This document shows positions 11,753 through 26,300 of a stretch of 64,000 nt of DNA, piece after piece. Positions within the stretch are counted from its first letter, which is position 1; each line of letters opens with the position of its first letter. A model generated the notes under the pieces. That model was not told the origin of the DNA. It saw nothing but the letters and a program-made list of their open reading frames with translations, and did not search any database. The position numbers were made by a program, and so were the translations under genes. The stretch is from contig JAHLKH010000076.1 of assembly GCA_025526915.1 (NCBI GenBank), forward strand, positions 1-64,000, written 5' to 3'. Origin of the DNA: Entophlyctis helioformis. Lineage: Eukaryota > Chytridiomycota > Chytridiomycetes > Chytridiales > Chytriomycetaceae.

Positions 11753-13715
11753 TTATTGTCTGGCACGGATCGGAGATGGCGGCTGCTGCTGCATGTGCTG
11801 GATGTGCTGCTGGTGTCGTGCCTCTTCAACCACATCGTCTGCACACCAGCACCAACCACGCCACGCCACGCCACGATCACAGCCGTCAGTGTCCGGACGA
11901 CTTGTACATTCAACCATAAACAGCACGCCAGCCATACCCATATGCTGAAAATACGCATTATACAGTGCAACAAGCTGAAAGATCTTGCTCTTGAGTCTGT
12001 GCCACGCGTCGCCGTCGTCAGCCATCCGTGCGACCAGCAATGCCTGCAGATTAGTGCGTACCGACTTCCAAAAAAGATGCACTGGTTCTTGACGCCTATT
12101 GAGAGCCCACCGTCTTCTTCGCTGTCGGGGATGCCACAAAGAAACGTCTCTGCAATGCCGCCAGAGCGTTTGACGTTGTGTGCAAAGCGATGCAGCTGCT
12201 CCAGCATCTCGTTGATCTGGCGGCCGTGGAGTGTCAGCAAGCCATACCGCGTGTCAGATGGAGCAGACACTGATCGCTCACCTCGATGGGAACAGCGACA
12301 GCCGACATGGCCGCGATGTCGTCCATGGCAGCCAGCTGACCACTGAGCAACCCAGCATCACGCTCGCGACTCGCTTGCCGGTCAATTCCATGGTCACGAT
12401 CACGGCCACGGCCACGGCTGTTGGCGTCGCTGCCAAACAGATCTACATCATCCACATCATCCCACAATGAGCGCATGGTCTGTTTGGAGTCGGACAACGA
12501 CGTTGGTTGCCGATTGCCTGACTGAGACCGTTTCGAATCATGCCATGCGGTGCTGCCATCACCATTACCATCAGAGCGGAAGAGAGACGGCCTGCGGACA
12601 GTCGGGGCCGGCATCGACGTGGACGCATCCCATGGCGGGAGAACGCGTGCCGGTGAGCGAGTATGCCTGTCGTTGCTAGGATAGCCATGAGCCTCTTTGG
12701 CAGAGGCAGAGCGGTCGCGTGACCTTGAAGCGCGACGATGGGATGCTGATGCCGCCTGCTGTTTAGGTTTCTGTGCCGGTGGATGTTGCTGGCGATGCTT
12801 GGAACGCGACCGTTGCCTTTGCTGCTGCTGCTGCTGCTGCTGCTGTGGCCTGTTTGCCGCTGATGATCCAAACGGCTTTGGCGTGGGCTGTGTCCGTAAT
12901 TGCTGTTCTTGATGTTGCTGCACGCCTCCTATCCTTCCGCGGCTGCCGTTTTCCTTGTCAGCCGCGTTAGCAATGCCGGCGACCGTGTCGTGGCCGTCAC
13001 TGTGCATAGCCGCTGGGCCTGCCGCAAGTCTAGCAGCGTGGCCTAGGATCTGGTGCTCAATGTCTTGCTTGCGTTTAGAGACCTGGTCCAGAAGTGCTTT
13101 GGAGCGATCGTTGAGTTTCTGGCGCTCGCGGTCGTGCTTGCGCCTGAGTTTGGCCTCGTGGGCATGGATGATCTTGGCCGCCACGGCGTCCTTCTTGGAC
13201 GAGAGGATCTTTGTTGCGAGCGCCGGGTGCGCTTCGATAAAGTCCCATACGTTGCGCGGGAATGGCTTGTCGGCTGCGTGCTCGACCGGCGAGGCCGAGG
13301 GAAGCGGTGGCTCGGCGTGTGGAGCGGACGCGCTCTCTGCTCGCGACGCCGAAGGCTTGCCTGTCGGCTTGGACGCTGCTGTGTGTGCCGCGTGGCTGCT
13401 GCCGTGTCCCGAGACCGAGGGCACAACAACGACGGCCTGCCTGCCTGCCTGCGCCGCGAGGCTGTCCCTCGCAGACGGTGCAAGCGCAGACGCCGTCCTT
13501 GCGTGGCTGTTGCCGGCAGCGGAAGCGCGCGGCGTGGTCGCCTTGGTGCGTGCAGACGCGCCGTGCCGTCCATCGCCTGCTGCAACGGCTGCGCTGCCAC
13601 ACTGCTGCTCCATAACGGCGCGGTCTGTTTCTGCAGTCGAAGGAGCAGTCGAAGTAGCAGTAGCAGTCGAAGTAGCACCCAAGATATCTGCCCCAGTAGC
13701 AGCAGCGCCGCGCAT
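11753..13715 (-). CDS. Hypothetical Ser/Arg/Gln-rich coiled-coil protein
   Basis: I do not recognise the family. The large first exon (13715..12282) encodes an Ala/Ser-rich N-terminus, a conserved-looking block NVWDFIEAHPALATKILSSK, a strongly charged helix (AHEAKLRRKHDRERQKLNDR and on) with coiled-coil character, a polyGln tract, an RS-like stretch (ASRSRDRSASAKE) and an acidic motif (SLWDDVDDVDLFGSDA). A second exon (12216..12175) encodes INEMLEQLHRFAHN. The 3' end is tentative: a last exon at 12121..11753 with a 53-nt intron gives 614 aa and continues as LFWKSVRTNLQALLVARMAD. The reading frame runs towards, but stops short of, the end of the convergent SANT gene. The start at 13715 lies about 65 bases from the COX6A start, implying a shared promoter. 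Confidence 0.6.
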
Positions 13716-13781
13716 CTTGGTGCTGCTCAGTTCCCAAAATGCTCGGTTGACAATTGCCAGCGAGTTTCGCCCCAAACAACG

Positions 13782-14654
13782 ATGTTCGCTCGTGCCGCAC
13801 GTCTCGCTGCCAGCCGCCGCACCATGGCGACCTCGTCGGGCAAGCCCTTCCCGCCCATCGAGTACACGATGCCCAAGGAGGCCTACGAGGCCCGCCTGCA
13901 CGCCGCCGGTACGTCTGCTGCCTCGCTTTGGCCCGCTTCCGCCCCGCAGCCGCACGCCGCCCGCCCGCCCGCCCGCCAGCCGCCGCCAGCCTCGACCGCC
14001 GTTTTCTGCCGGCATGCGCTGGCCATCGTCCACGAGCAAAACAACTCATGCCAACGCATGACGCCTTGGCTGGCTGGCCTGTAGTTGGCCTGTTGGCCTG
14101 CAGCGGTCTGGCTGGCGGTCTGGGCGGTCCGGGCGGTCTGGCTGGCCACACACACACACACCAACACACACACCAACACACACACATACCAACTCGCACT
14201 CACACGCACTTGCCCTGTGCGGGCGACAGGCTCGGCCAAGAACTGGCTCTACATCAACGCCATTGTGGTGGTGCCTGCGCTGCTTGCCGTCGCCTACTAC
14301 ACGGTGCCGGCCGAGATTGAGCACCTGAACCACATCCGCGAGCACCCCAAGGAGTACATTCCCTGGCCCCACCTGCGGAAGCGCAAGAACGTGAGTGTCG
14401 CCTATGCCGTGCTGTGCTGTGTCTGCATCTGGACTGACCCGACCTGACCTGACCCGGCTCGATGCCCCGCCGTTCTCGCTGCCAGCCCTTCCCGTGGGGC
14501 GACGATGCGCTCTTCCACAACGAGACCTTCCTTCCCGTACGTGTCTGTCCATGCGCCTGCCTCGCTGTCTATTCTGTCGCCCGTGCACGCAGACGTCTAA
14601 CCACAGGGTGCACTGCCCGCTGCCCTCTCACAGTCGCCTCCCAAGGACGAGTGA
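13782..14654 (+). CDS. COX13: Cytochrome c oxidase subunit VIa
   Basis: A small nuclear-encoded subunit of mitochondrial complex IV in the inner membrane. join(13782..13908,14230..14390,14486..14536,14607..14654), 128 aa, all phases consistent. An Ala/Arg-rich presequence (MFARAARLAASRRTMATSSG) is followed by a single membrane helix (NAIVVVPALLAVAYY) and the family signature HLNHIREHPKEYIPWPHLRK, then RKRKN and PFPWGDDALFHN. The length and domain order match the subunit VIa family (yeast Cox13). Intron 1 is 321 nt and carries a CA-rich microsatellite. The gene is convergent with TOP2, about 145 bases away. Confidence 0.95.
14148..14191. repeat. CA-rich microsatellite in COX13 intron 1
   Basis: Interrupted CACACA/CCAACACACA tract within the first intron of the oxidase subunit gene. 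Confidence 0.75.
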
Positions 14655-14710
14655 GCCCGTGGCTGGCTTGGCCCGCGTCTGGCGTGTCTGGTCTGTCGTG
14701 TCTGTCAGGC

Positions 14711-14741
14711 CGACCGCACCGCACCGCACCGCACCGCACCG
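14711..14741. repeat. Pentanucleotide ACCGC tandem repeat
   Basis: About six ACCGC units lie in the short convergent intergenic region between COX13 and TOP2. Confidence 0.8.
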
Positions 14742-14798
14742 CATTCCCTCTTATCTCGCTCCGATCGCCCACCCCATGGAATGAACTCTCCCGTCTCC

Positions 14799-17700
14799 TC
14801 ATCTTGCTGTCCTTGCATTCATTCCCACAAGCATTCCCACAGGCATCCCCGCATACATCAGTCGCTGTCGTCGGCCACCTTGGTACGCGTCGCTCGCGTC
14901 GTCATCGTTGTCATCGTCGTCGTCATCGGCAATGCGGTACGATGCCACCTTGCGCGTCGCCGTGCGTGCTGCCCGCCCACGTCCAGCTGACGCTGCAGGC
15001 TGCTTGGTCACGCGTGCAACGACAAGACTGTCGTCGCCGTCGTGATCATGGTCCATCTCTGCCCCTTGATCATCCCCATCATCTCCTTCATCGTCATCAT
15101 CATCATCAGTCTCGGACACAACAACAGCAGCCTTGCCCTTCTTGGTTGCTGCCGCTGCAGCCTTGGGCTTGGCAGTAGCTGTGGCTTTGGGCTTGGGCTT
15201 GGCGACAGACGCAGCAGCCGGCTTGGCCTTGGAACCAGCCTTGGGCTTGGTCATGCCTGCCGCAGGGAACTCGAAGCTCTCATCCATGGTGCTGTCGTAC
15301 AGATCAACAACCGCAGGAGCCGCCACAATCTCGTCGTCGTCATCATCGTCGTCGTCAGAAATCACCATCGCCTTGGACGCAGCCGCAGAGGCAGCCGCAG
15401 AGGCAGAGGCAGATGCGGTAGCCTTGCCACCGCGCGGTTTCTTGAGGGCTTCCGTTGGCGCAACAGCTCGCTTGCTGCTCACAAACCGGCGTTTGGCAGC
15501 TGGCTCGCTGGTAGCCTCGGCCACATCGACAGACACGGCATCGTGGCTCATGCTGTCGTCGTCAGAGTCGACCTTGATCGCCTTGGCCGCCTTCTTGGCA
15601 CGCGGAACTGCTGCTGCCGCTGCAGTGCGTTTGGCAGGCACAACACCCGTGCCCGTCTCGGCAGCTGGCGCGCTGTGCCCACTGGTGCTGCTGCTGCTCG
15701 ACCCGCTGCCACTGCCACTGCCACTGGCAACAGCCGGATCGTCGCGCTTGACAGCATACGCCATGATCGACGGCTGAAGCAGCGTCGCCGTCTTGGGAAC
15801 TGTCGCAGCAATCGCACCGCTGGTCTCGACCTTGATCTCGCTCTTGACAGCAGCAGCAGCAGCAGCCTTGCCCTTGCCCTTGCCAGCCGCCTTCTTGACC
15901 GGCACAAAGTCATCCTCATCGTCCTCAAAGTCGTCCATGACATCATCGTCATCGTCGTCGTCATCGCTGCCTGCACGCTTCTTGACGGCAGCCTTCTTGC
16001 CAAGCGCAGCGCGTCCCGCACCGCCAACCGCAGCCGCAGCCTTCTTGGCCGCCGCAGACACACCAATCGCCTTGCGCTTGGACGCCGCAACAGCCCCCGA
16101 CGCCGTGAACGCGTTGTTGGGCCGCTGTGCCTCGAGCGCCTCGAGCGTCTGGCAAAAGTGGTCCCACTGCGCCAGGAACGCGTCCAGGTCCGTGCGCCAC
16201 AGGTCGTTGACGCCAAGGCGCGACAGCACGCGGATCTCGTCCTCCTTGCCGCGCATCTCGCGCTGCAGCTGCTCCACCTTTTCCATCGTGAGGTTCCAGA
16301 TCGGCATCGACAGCAGATAGTCGTAGCCGTGGTCTGCACCGCCGCTACCGCCGCCAGCCGCCTCGTCATCGTCCGCAGCATCCGCAGCATCGCCGCCAGG
16401 TGCACCGGCAGACCCAAGCCCGGCGCGCTTCTTGGGAATCGACTTGTACTTGCGGTCGTGGAGCTCCTTGAGCAGATCCTTCTTCTTGCGGTTCTGCACC
16501 ACAAGCCGGCCCTCGATAATCTCCGTGACAAAGCGCACCTTGCTCTCGAGCCGGTCATGGTCAAACGTGAGCTGCTCCAGCAGGTACTCCTTGCGCCGCT
16601 GGTAGTACTTGCGGCGCAGCTCGTAAAAGTCGCGCACAATGTCCTCGACGCTCTCGTACTTTTTGATGCGTCCCTCGAGGTCGAAGCAGACCAGGTTCGA
16701 CACGGACATGGACGACGTGAGCTTGAAGCGCTTCTCGAGCCCCTCTGCCTCGGCCTCGGCCATGACGCTCTCGCTGACCGTGACCACGAAATGCACCTTG
16801 GAGTCGGTGTGGTATTCCTTGTAGTCGCGGATCCACGCCGGCGACTTGTCCGTCCCATGGAGCCACGACTCGAGCTGCTCCTTGTACGACTGCGTCCACG
16901 TGCGGATAGGCAGCTCGGTAATCTCCACCGTCGTCGCGTCGAGCTTGCGGATCGTGCCCGTGATCCGGTACCTGTCGCCCGTCTCTTTTTCGATCGATCC
17001 CGTGAATCCGCGGTACCAGGGGTGCAGCTCGGGCAGGTCCAGACCGTCCATGAGGCGGTAGATGCACTCGACAATGTCTCGGGGGCTGCCGCAAGCATCA
17101 GTCAGTCAACCATTCAGTCAGTCAGCCAGTTAGTCCTGCCAGCAGACGCGACTCACTTGTAGTTGGGAATCGTCGACGACCAGCCCGTGCCGATACCATC
17201 CGACCCATTGACAAGCAGCATCGGCAGAATGGGCAGGTACCACTCGGGCTCGATGCGCTGCCCATCGTCGACAAGATACGTCAGCAGCGCATCGTCTGCC
17301 GGATGGAAAGCAGCGCGCGCCAGCGGCGACAGGTTCGTGAAAATGTAACGCGGAGACGCCGCATCCTTGCCGCCCTGCAGCCGCGTGCCAAACTGTCCAA
17401 TCGGCTCCAGCACCGGCATGTTGTTCGACCCGACAAACGTCTGTGCCATATTGACAATCGTCGAGTTGAGCGACTGCTCGCCGTGGTGGTACGCCGAGTG
17501 CTCGGCAACGTAACCCGCAAGCTGCGCCACCTTGATCTCGTTCTTGAGGTTGCGCTTGAAGCACGCGTACAGGATCTTGCGCTGTCCGGGCTTGAATCCG
17601 TCGACGGACGACGGGATCGACCGCGCATTGTCCGCAATCGAGAACAGAATGAGCTCACGGTTGATAAAATCCGGCAGCGAGATCTGCGGCACCGAGTGGT

Positions 17701-20414
17701 CCATGTACGTGCCCGGTTGGAACCGCCGGAGCCACTCCTTGCGCTCGTCCGCCTTTTTCTTATTGAACGCCATGTCAATGAGCTCGCGCGACTGCTCGTC
17801 CGACACGCTGAACGGCTTGAGGTGCTTGTCCATGTCCGAAAAGTACACCTTGGCGTCCGCCGTCGAACTCGTGCCCAGACCCTTGTAGTACTTGATCGTC
17901 CAGCCGCGGCCCTCGTCGTTGGCCTGTTTCCACTGCTCGTACTCGGGGATCGTGAAGAACGACACTTCGCGTTTGTTGGCTCCCGTGCCCCGGGTCACCT
18001 TGACAATCGGCGTGATAAACTCGAGGAGGAAGCCCGGGATGCGCAGCAGCGACGGCCAGAAATGGTCGAGAAAGTTGATAATGAGGCCCTTGATGTGCGA
18101 GCCGTCGTGGTCCTGGTCGGTCATGATCATGAGGTGACCGTACCGCAGCGACGACGTGTCCTCGTACACTTTGCCTTGCTGCAGCCCCATGATCTGCTTG
18201 ATGGCCGATATCTCTGCGTTGCCCATGATCTGCGCCGACGACGCCTCGCGCACGTTGAGCAGCTTGCCGCGCAGCGGGAACACGCCAAAGTTGTCACGGC
18301 CCACAACCGCGAGCCCAGAGACGGCAAGCGACTTGGCCGAGTCACCTTCGGTGAGAATGAGCGTGCACTTGGAGCCGTTGCGCGTGCCCGCATTGTTGGC
18401 GTCGTCGAGCTTTGGGTGGCCAGAGATGCGCTGCTGCTTGCCCGACCCGTCCGTCTTCTTGAGCAGCTGCTCCTGCTTGAACTTGGCGTACGAGAGCACG
18501 CTCTCGACGACCCCCGACTTGAGCACCTTTTTGAGAAACTCCTCCGAGACCGGGCAGGTCGACCCGAACGCGCTCGGCCGCAGCGTCATCGTGTCCTTGG
18601 TCTGCGAGTCAAACGTCGGGTTCTCGATGAGACAGTTGACAAACACCCAGATGTGGCTCTTGGCCTGGAACGGCTTGAGCGGCACGCCCTTCTTGTCCTT
18701 TTTCTTGACCGCCTCGATGATCCCCGCCACAATCTGGTCCGTCACCGCGTTGACGTGCGTGCCGCCCTTGGTGGTGCAGATCGAGTTGGCGAAGCTGACC
18801 TGGTTGAACTGGCCCTCGCTCATCGTGCAGGCAATCTCCCACCGATCGTTGACAACCTGGTGCGCGACAGTCGGCTTGACGCCCGTCTTGGGGTCCTCGG
18901 CAATGTACATCTGGATGTACTCTTTAAAGTCCTTGATCTTGATGCGGGTATCGTTGAGGTACACCTTGACGCCGCGCACACAGCCAGCAAGATCGTACAC
19001 GCGCTTCTTGAGCAGCGCCTCAAAGTTGTCGTCAATGCTCGCCATCTTGAACTTGGCCAGGTCCGGCATGAACGTGATGCGTGTATAGTCTTCGCCCTTT
19101 TTGTTGTCGCTGAGCACCGGCTCGCCCTTGATGCTCATGTTGTTGGAGAACACCTGCTTGAACTTGCGGCCAGAGCGCGAGTCGCCGTCTCGACCGTGAA
19201 CTGCGTGCTGAAAATGTTGCACAGCTTGGCGCCGTATCCGTTGCGGCCACCGACGACCTTTTTCTCCTCATCGTCGTAGTTGGACGACGTCAGCAGATGG
19301 CCGAAAATGAGCTCGGGCACGTAGACCTTTTCCTCGGCGTGGATCTCGATGGGGATGCCGCGGCCGTTGTTGTAGACCGAGATGCGGTTGTTCTCGCGGT
19401 CAATCGTGACTTTGATGGTGTCCATTGAAGAATCACGCATCTATGCATGTGTGTGAGTTGGCGATCGGCAGGTGTATACATGAATGGGAGCAAGAGCAGC
19501 CAGCATACCTTGTTGTCGGCAGCTGCGCGGTTGACAAGGATGGAAACGAGACCAGTGTCAGCACGACCAATGATCCTGGCAAGACACGGTGGCAGCCACG
19601 ACAAGCAGTAAAGCACAGACCATTGACAATAATCTCGTCAAAGATCTTGTAGAAGCCGGGCACAAAGGGAATGTCTTGTACACCATGCGGTCGTTCTCCA
19701 AGATCCAGAGCGGCTGCGGGGTCATTTCGATGGATCCAATGTACGAGTCGGGACGCAGCAAGATATGCTCGACCTGCGACTTCTTTTGGTAGATCTGTTC
19801 TCGATGCAGACATGCATGTCAGCAGCGCATCCTCAGCATGCCAGCCAGCCAGACACAGAGAGAGACATTCGCCCAGCTGCACCTCTTCGATAGTCTTGGA
19901 CTTGCCGTTCTTCTTTGGCGTGGCACGCTTGGGCGGCACCGCCGACGATCCAGCAGCAGCAGCAGCAGTGCCGTACTCGTCGTCGGATCCACCGTCCATT
20001 TCAGCCGACGGCGGAGTCTCCTGAAGGGCTTTTTTGGGTCTTGGGGCCGCCGCGGGCTTCTTCTTTGGCTTGGGAGCGGCATCGCTGGCGGATGCACTGC
20101 CCATGTCGTCGGCCGCGGGCTCCTGTGCAGCCGCCTTCTTGGCTCGCGGCGCTGCAGGCTTCTTGGGAGCAGCACCAGCGGCAGTTGCCTTGGGAGCAGC
20201 CTTTGGTTTGGCAGCCTTGGCCTGTTCACCAGCATCGCAGGTCAGCCGCCGAGCGCAGGCTTTGGTGGCAGTGGGAGAGACAGGCGGCAGCAACGGGTAC
20301 CGCAGCACCGGAGACAGCGGAGCAGCGCAGACGCACCTTTGCGGCAGGCTTGTACTCCTCCACGTCCGACGCCGAGTCGTTAAAGTCGTCAAAGTTGTCC
20401 TCGTCGCTGGACAT
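14799..20414 (-). CDS. TOP2: DNA topoisomerase II, with two single-base frame breaks
   Basis: ATP-dependent double-strand passage enzyme of the nucleus. Six exons: complement(join(14799..17085,17157..19440,19509..19522,19621..19794,19883..20221,20337..20414)). Seen in order: a Lys/Ala-rich N-terminus, the GHKL ATPase (RPDSYIGS, IFDEIIVN, then ADNK from a 14-nt exon, GRNGYGAKLCNIFST), TOPRIM (TEGDSAKSLAVSGLAVVG, MTDQDHDGSHIKG), the cleavage domain with the active-site Tyr in KDAASPRYIFTNLS, and a long Lys/Asp-rich tail (DDDDDDNDDDASD). Two places break the frame by exactly one missing base: near 19674 (between VYK and IPFVPGFYK) and near 19186 (between VETA and SRSGRKFKQ). With both allowed for, the length is 1725 aa. 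All catalytic motifs are present, so sequence error is the simplest view, but a degraded allele is possible. Confidence 0.9.
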
Positions 20415-20687
20415 GTCTGCTCGGTCGCCAAGTCAGCCAACGGCACTCGCGCACGCAGCCGACACACACACACAGCCGCATGCGCACACAACTGCATGCA
20501 CATGCACAGCCGTGCGGTCGTGGGTCGTGCGGTCGTCCAGACAACCGCCCCTGCCACAGCCGGCGCACTCCACTCACGATCTCAAACGTGTCCGAGTTTG
20601 GCAAACAAACGGGCAACTCGGACAACGGCTTCGGTTCCATCGCGATCGCACAATCGCACAGCAGATCCGGCTGCATCACTGCACGAC
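20415..20687. promoter_or_regulatory. Divergent promoter region TOP2 / MDH1B-N-like gene
   Basis: About 270 bases between opposite start codons, containing CACACA-rich stretches. No gene seen. Confidence 0.4.
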
Positions 20688-21387
20688 ATGGCCAGGTTTG
20701 TGATTGCTGGCAGGGCAGACGACCCGCAGTTTGCCAAGGTAGGCGCATGCTGCATGCCCAACATGTCAGCGGGACAGTGCGGCACGATGGCTGGGCATCC
20801 CGCACCGCCCCACAAAGCCAGGCATCCGAGTGCCAGAGCAGCCGACGACGGTCCGCGTTCTGCATCTGGCGGCAGCAATCTCCTCTCACTCTTTTGGCTC
20901 CATTTGTCGAAAAGCAGCACGGATCTGGCTGGCGATTGTGGCTGACGCTGATGGCTGCGGCAGGTCGAGATGCTCGGATACCACCTGCAGGACAACCTGC
21001 CCGACTTCAAGGTGCGGGTCCACGCCAAGACCGCTGCCGAGTGGCCGGCGTTTGTCAAGGAGATGTTTGGCACCTACGGATGGGGCGTGCGAGTGGCACG
21101 CGATCGCACGCACAAGCAGCCAGACAGGCTGGACCAGCTCATCTGGATCGAGAGCGGCGAGCTCATAGGCAAGTGCCGTGCGTGCTGATGGCGTGCTGAT
21201 GGCTGTGGCTGGCTGTGGCTGATGGATGAGCGGCCAACATGCAGGAAACGCGAGCGACTTTCTCGGGCTCATCCGGCATGCGTACAACCAAGAGTACAAT
21301 CTTGATCCAGAGCTGCTGGAGAGCATTGCGGCAGAGAACGTGGCCAACGTGGCCAACGTGGCTGCAGGCGTGTCGTCCAAGGCGTGA
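20688..21387 (+). CDS. Stand-alone MDH1B N-terminal (thioredoxin-like) domain protein
   Basis: join(20688..20738,20964..21168,21245..21387), 132 aa, phases consistent. The start MARFVIAGRADDPQFAK, then MLGYHLQDNLPDFKVRVH, WIESGELIG and NASDFLGLIRHAYN, match from memory the N-terminal, glutaredoxin/thioredoxin-fold region of the divergent malate dehydrogenase MDH1B. Here the gene stops after that region and no MDH catalytic domain follows before the next gene. MDH1B-type proteins are largely confined to organisms with motile cilia, which fits a zoosporic fungus (inference). The second intron uses a GC donor (GCAAGT at 21169). Function unknown. The assignment rests on remembered similarity and should be tested by profile search. 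Confidence 0.75.
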
Positions 21388-23120
<1,733 letters not shown>

Positions 23121-23304
23121 CCTTTACAATACACTGCTGCTATTTTCTGTCTCTCCCCCTTGCCCCTTGCCCCTTGCCACTCCTCTTCGCACAGGTGTTC
23201 ATTGCGCCATCGAATGCCTCTCAGGAGCACATGCAGATACCACTGCACCTCTGCCAGCATCCAACTCTGGGGCACGCGCTTCACACAAACGGTCCTCGCG
23301 TCGA

Positions 23305-26300
23305 CTAGTCCTGTCCTGACACGCCAAATGTGTCTGGATCGAGCAGCAGTCGAGTCGACGATGAATGCAGCCCAGATTCAGTGTGAGATGGCAGCATGGC
23401 GTGCACTGCCATGCCCGGAGAGGGGCCAGGCGGATCGTCGTGCTGCTGATCAAGCTGCGTAACTTGTGCTGCCGCCTGTCCGGCATGGGTCTGTGTCGCC
23501 GTCGACGATGGCAAGAGCGTCAAGAGTGAGCTGTGGCTTAACGATATCCAGTCTGGCGTCAGATGCGGAAGCGATGGTGCTGATGCTGCCCGCACCATGT
23601 GCGATGGCGCCAGGTACGTGCCCATCACGCCAAGACCCGACGGGCGAACCATGCGCGGCTGTCTAGGCTGCTGCATGGACGCATCTGGCTCTTGAATCTG
23701 GCTCAGACCAAGTCCGGCTTGTGCACCTATAGAACCAGGATGCGTCAAGACCATGCAGGGCTGGCTCAACGCCAACAGGTTGCGTGCTTCAGTTCCAGGG
23801 GCCGAGATCGCCTGAGCAGGAAGGGACGGTCGGCCAGGCTCATGGATGCGATGCTCGATTGCATCAAACGCAACCTCGCCGAGATAGTCCACAATGGCCT
23901 GAACGCCGTCTGTAAAATGGACAGTCAGCCACCACCGTGCTTTCGACAGCAGATACGTAGATAATGGGCAGACACACCTCTGACCGGGGTCGTGACCCGC
24001 CCTGCCATGTCTCGCACAAACAGCTGGCCAATGTACACGACCCACGAGATGAACAGCCGGCCAAACTGTGTGACAGACTCGGTATCGGTCATGTGCTGCT
24101 CGTGTGTCAGCAATCATGTTCACCACTGCCCATGACCCATGTCGAGCATCGCCACCAACATTGACGTATCGGTTCAGGAGGCTATTGATCCATGACCACC
24201 ACTGCACGACCGTCGCGTGGGACTGCAGCAGCATGCGAATGTCATTTTGGACTGCATTGGATTGGACATGGATGATCAGTGCATGATGCTGCCAGTCAGA
24301 TATGCAGTGCACCAGCTCAGCAGCAAGTGCGCGATCGTCAACCCTCGTACCAATATCGCTGACGTCATTGTCAAAGCACTGGCACACCCAGCGCGCACGC
24401 TCGTTGAACGCCTCCAAGTCCATGTGCGCGATTTCTTTGCGGACCGTTTCGACCAAGGCGTGGTTGGAGAGTGCGGTCATGGCTGGTTCAAGTACCTGGT
24501 TGAGATTGATGAATCGCTTGAGGAACGAAACAAACACCTTGAGGCCTGTGTGGCGGGAAAATGAGATGCCAGAGCAGTGTGCATGATCTGGCAATGGCAG
24601 CGACTCACAGCGGATCTTGCTGGTCATGAGCACAGCAGAATAGGTTTCGAGCGATGAACGCGTCGTCTCCAGAAGACCGGCAGATAGCAGCGTCAGCTGT
24701 TCGACCGTGTCCTGCGGCACAATGTTGATCACGGACAGCGGCATCTTGCGCCGCACCACCTGCATCCCATTAAAGTTGTCAGCATCGCACCATCAACGCC
24801 GGACGGTTCCCGACTCAACCCCGGACGCACCAATAGCTGCGACTGGTCGTACTGGACAATCCAGTCAATCAGCGATCGTTCGCAAAGAGCAATGCGCTGA
24901 TCAGCCGGCCGTGACTGCCAGAACGTCTGGATCGCACTCGGGATCTGCATCGGCTTGTCAGTCATTGGCTCCAGCTTTTGCGTCCAACCAAGGGATGCAT
25001 GGACGGGTACAGCCGTTAATGTCTTGCCTGCTGCAAATGTAAGCCGTGGAACATGCCGTGGACAACCGACCAGTGGTCCATGTATGCATCCATAAACCCT
25101 CCAGCACCCACTGATGATGCATGCAACCGCGGCGTCAGCATACATGACAAGCCAATGCCTGCAAGGAGCGCGATCCAGGCATACTGTCTGAATGCTGGTA
25201 CTCGAATCCAGACGAAGTCAGCGACGATGACTTCTGTAGCGGCATCGCGGGGTTGGTTGAGTCTTCAAACGAAAACGCAGACTCGGTCAAGCGGCCGCCG
25301 TTGAGCATCGGACTTGGCCTGGACGTTGCATGGAGTGGTCAATCCGTCAGTACAGATTTGTGCCGGCTGAACATGCGAGCAGAGACTTACTCCATGGGCG
25401 AAGGCTGTGGTGGCAGCATCTTCTGGCTGAAATCCAAGGGCGGAGGAATCGGCATATTCGAGAACCTGGTGCTGCCTGTCTTTGGGCTGAGCTGCTGGTT
25501 TCCATCTGCACCTGCTGCTCGACCATGTTGTGAAACAGCGGATGATCGGTTGGTCGCCGAAGCGAGAAGTTTGGCTGAGCAAATGCCGAAGCCTCGGCCG
25601 AGGACGGCATCATCACAGAGATAACCGGCTTGTTCTGGCCGTGGACTTGCGAGCTTGAAACGCCAAACGACTGCGACAGCAGTTGCGACTCTGACAGCTG
25701 GCGCATCAGCGGTGGATAGGGAGGATGCGTTGCCAGCTGGCCAACAGGCTTTGGCAGCGGAGTAGGGGTTGCTGGATGCGAATCAGGCTGCTGCTCTGGA
25801 TGGGATATCGGCATCTTGCGCTCTGGCTTGAAGAAATCGCTGGCAGATGATCCAGCGGATCCGCCTGATCTGCTCTTTGCAGCCGCAGAGCCAGCCAGAG
25901 TGGTGCCGCGAAGCCGCTGTTCGACTTGGTCGTTTGTGAGGTCTCTCCACTCGACGCCAATGTAGTGGTACTTGGATTCCTTGCGAGGGCCCAGCCGGCG
26001 AACGCCAATGCCTTCAACCGAGCTGTGGATGATTCGGCCAAACATGGACTTGTTGATGCCTTCGTAGCCGGCAAGCTTGGCGTCGAGCGAGTACAGGTCG
26101 TACACGTCTTCACGGGTGATGGCAGATGACTGCCCAGCCTTTCGGAGAGCATCGACGATCCTGCCACGTTACAGAGATGCAAGTGTCAGTTGGGTTGTGT
26201 TCAACGCGAAGCGAATCGATGCCGCGACGCGTCCAAACTCAGACAGTGGCAACGCGTCGTGTCATTGACTCGGCAACTAATGCGGCAGGGCGTGCACGAC

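Noticed and set aside
15042..19279. Very long open frames on the plus strand (about 700 and 660 codons) opposite TOP2
   Set aside because: They are antisense shadows of the conserved TOP2 exons in GC-rich sequence. Composition is Arg/Leu/His-rich and no domain is recognisable.
14799..20414. Labelling TOP2 a pseudogene
   Set aside because: Only two single-base breaks exist in about 5.2 kb, all catalytic motifs are kept and the gene is essential, so sequence error is more likely.
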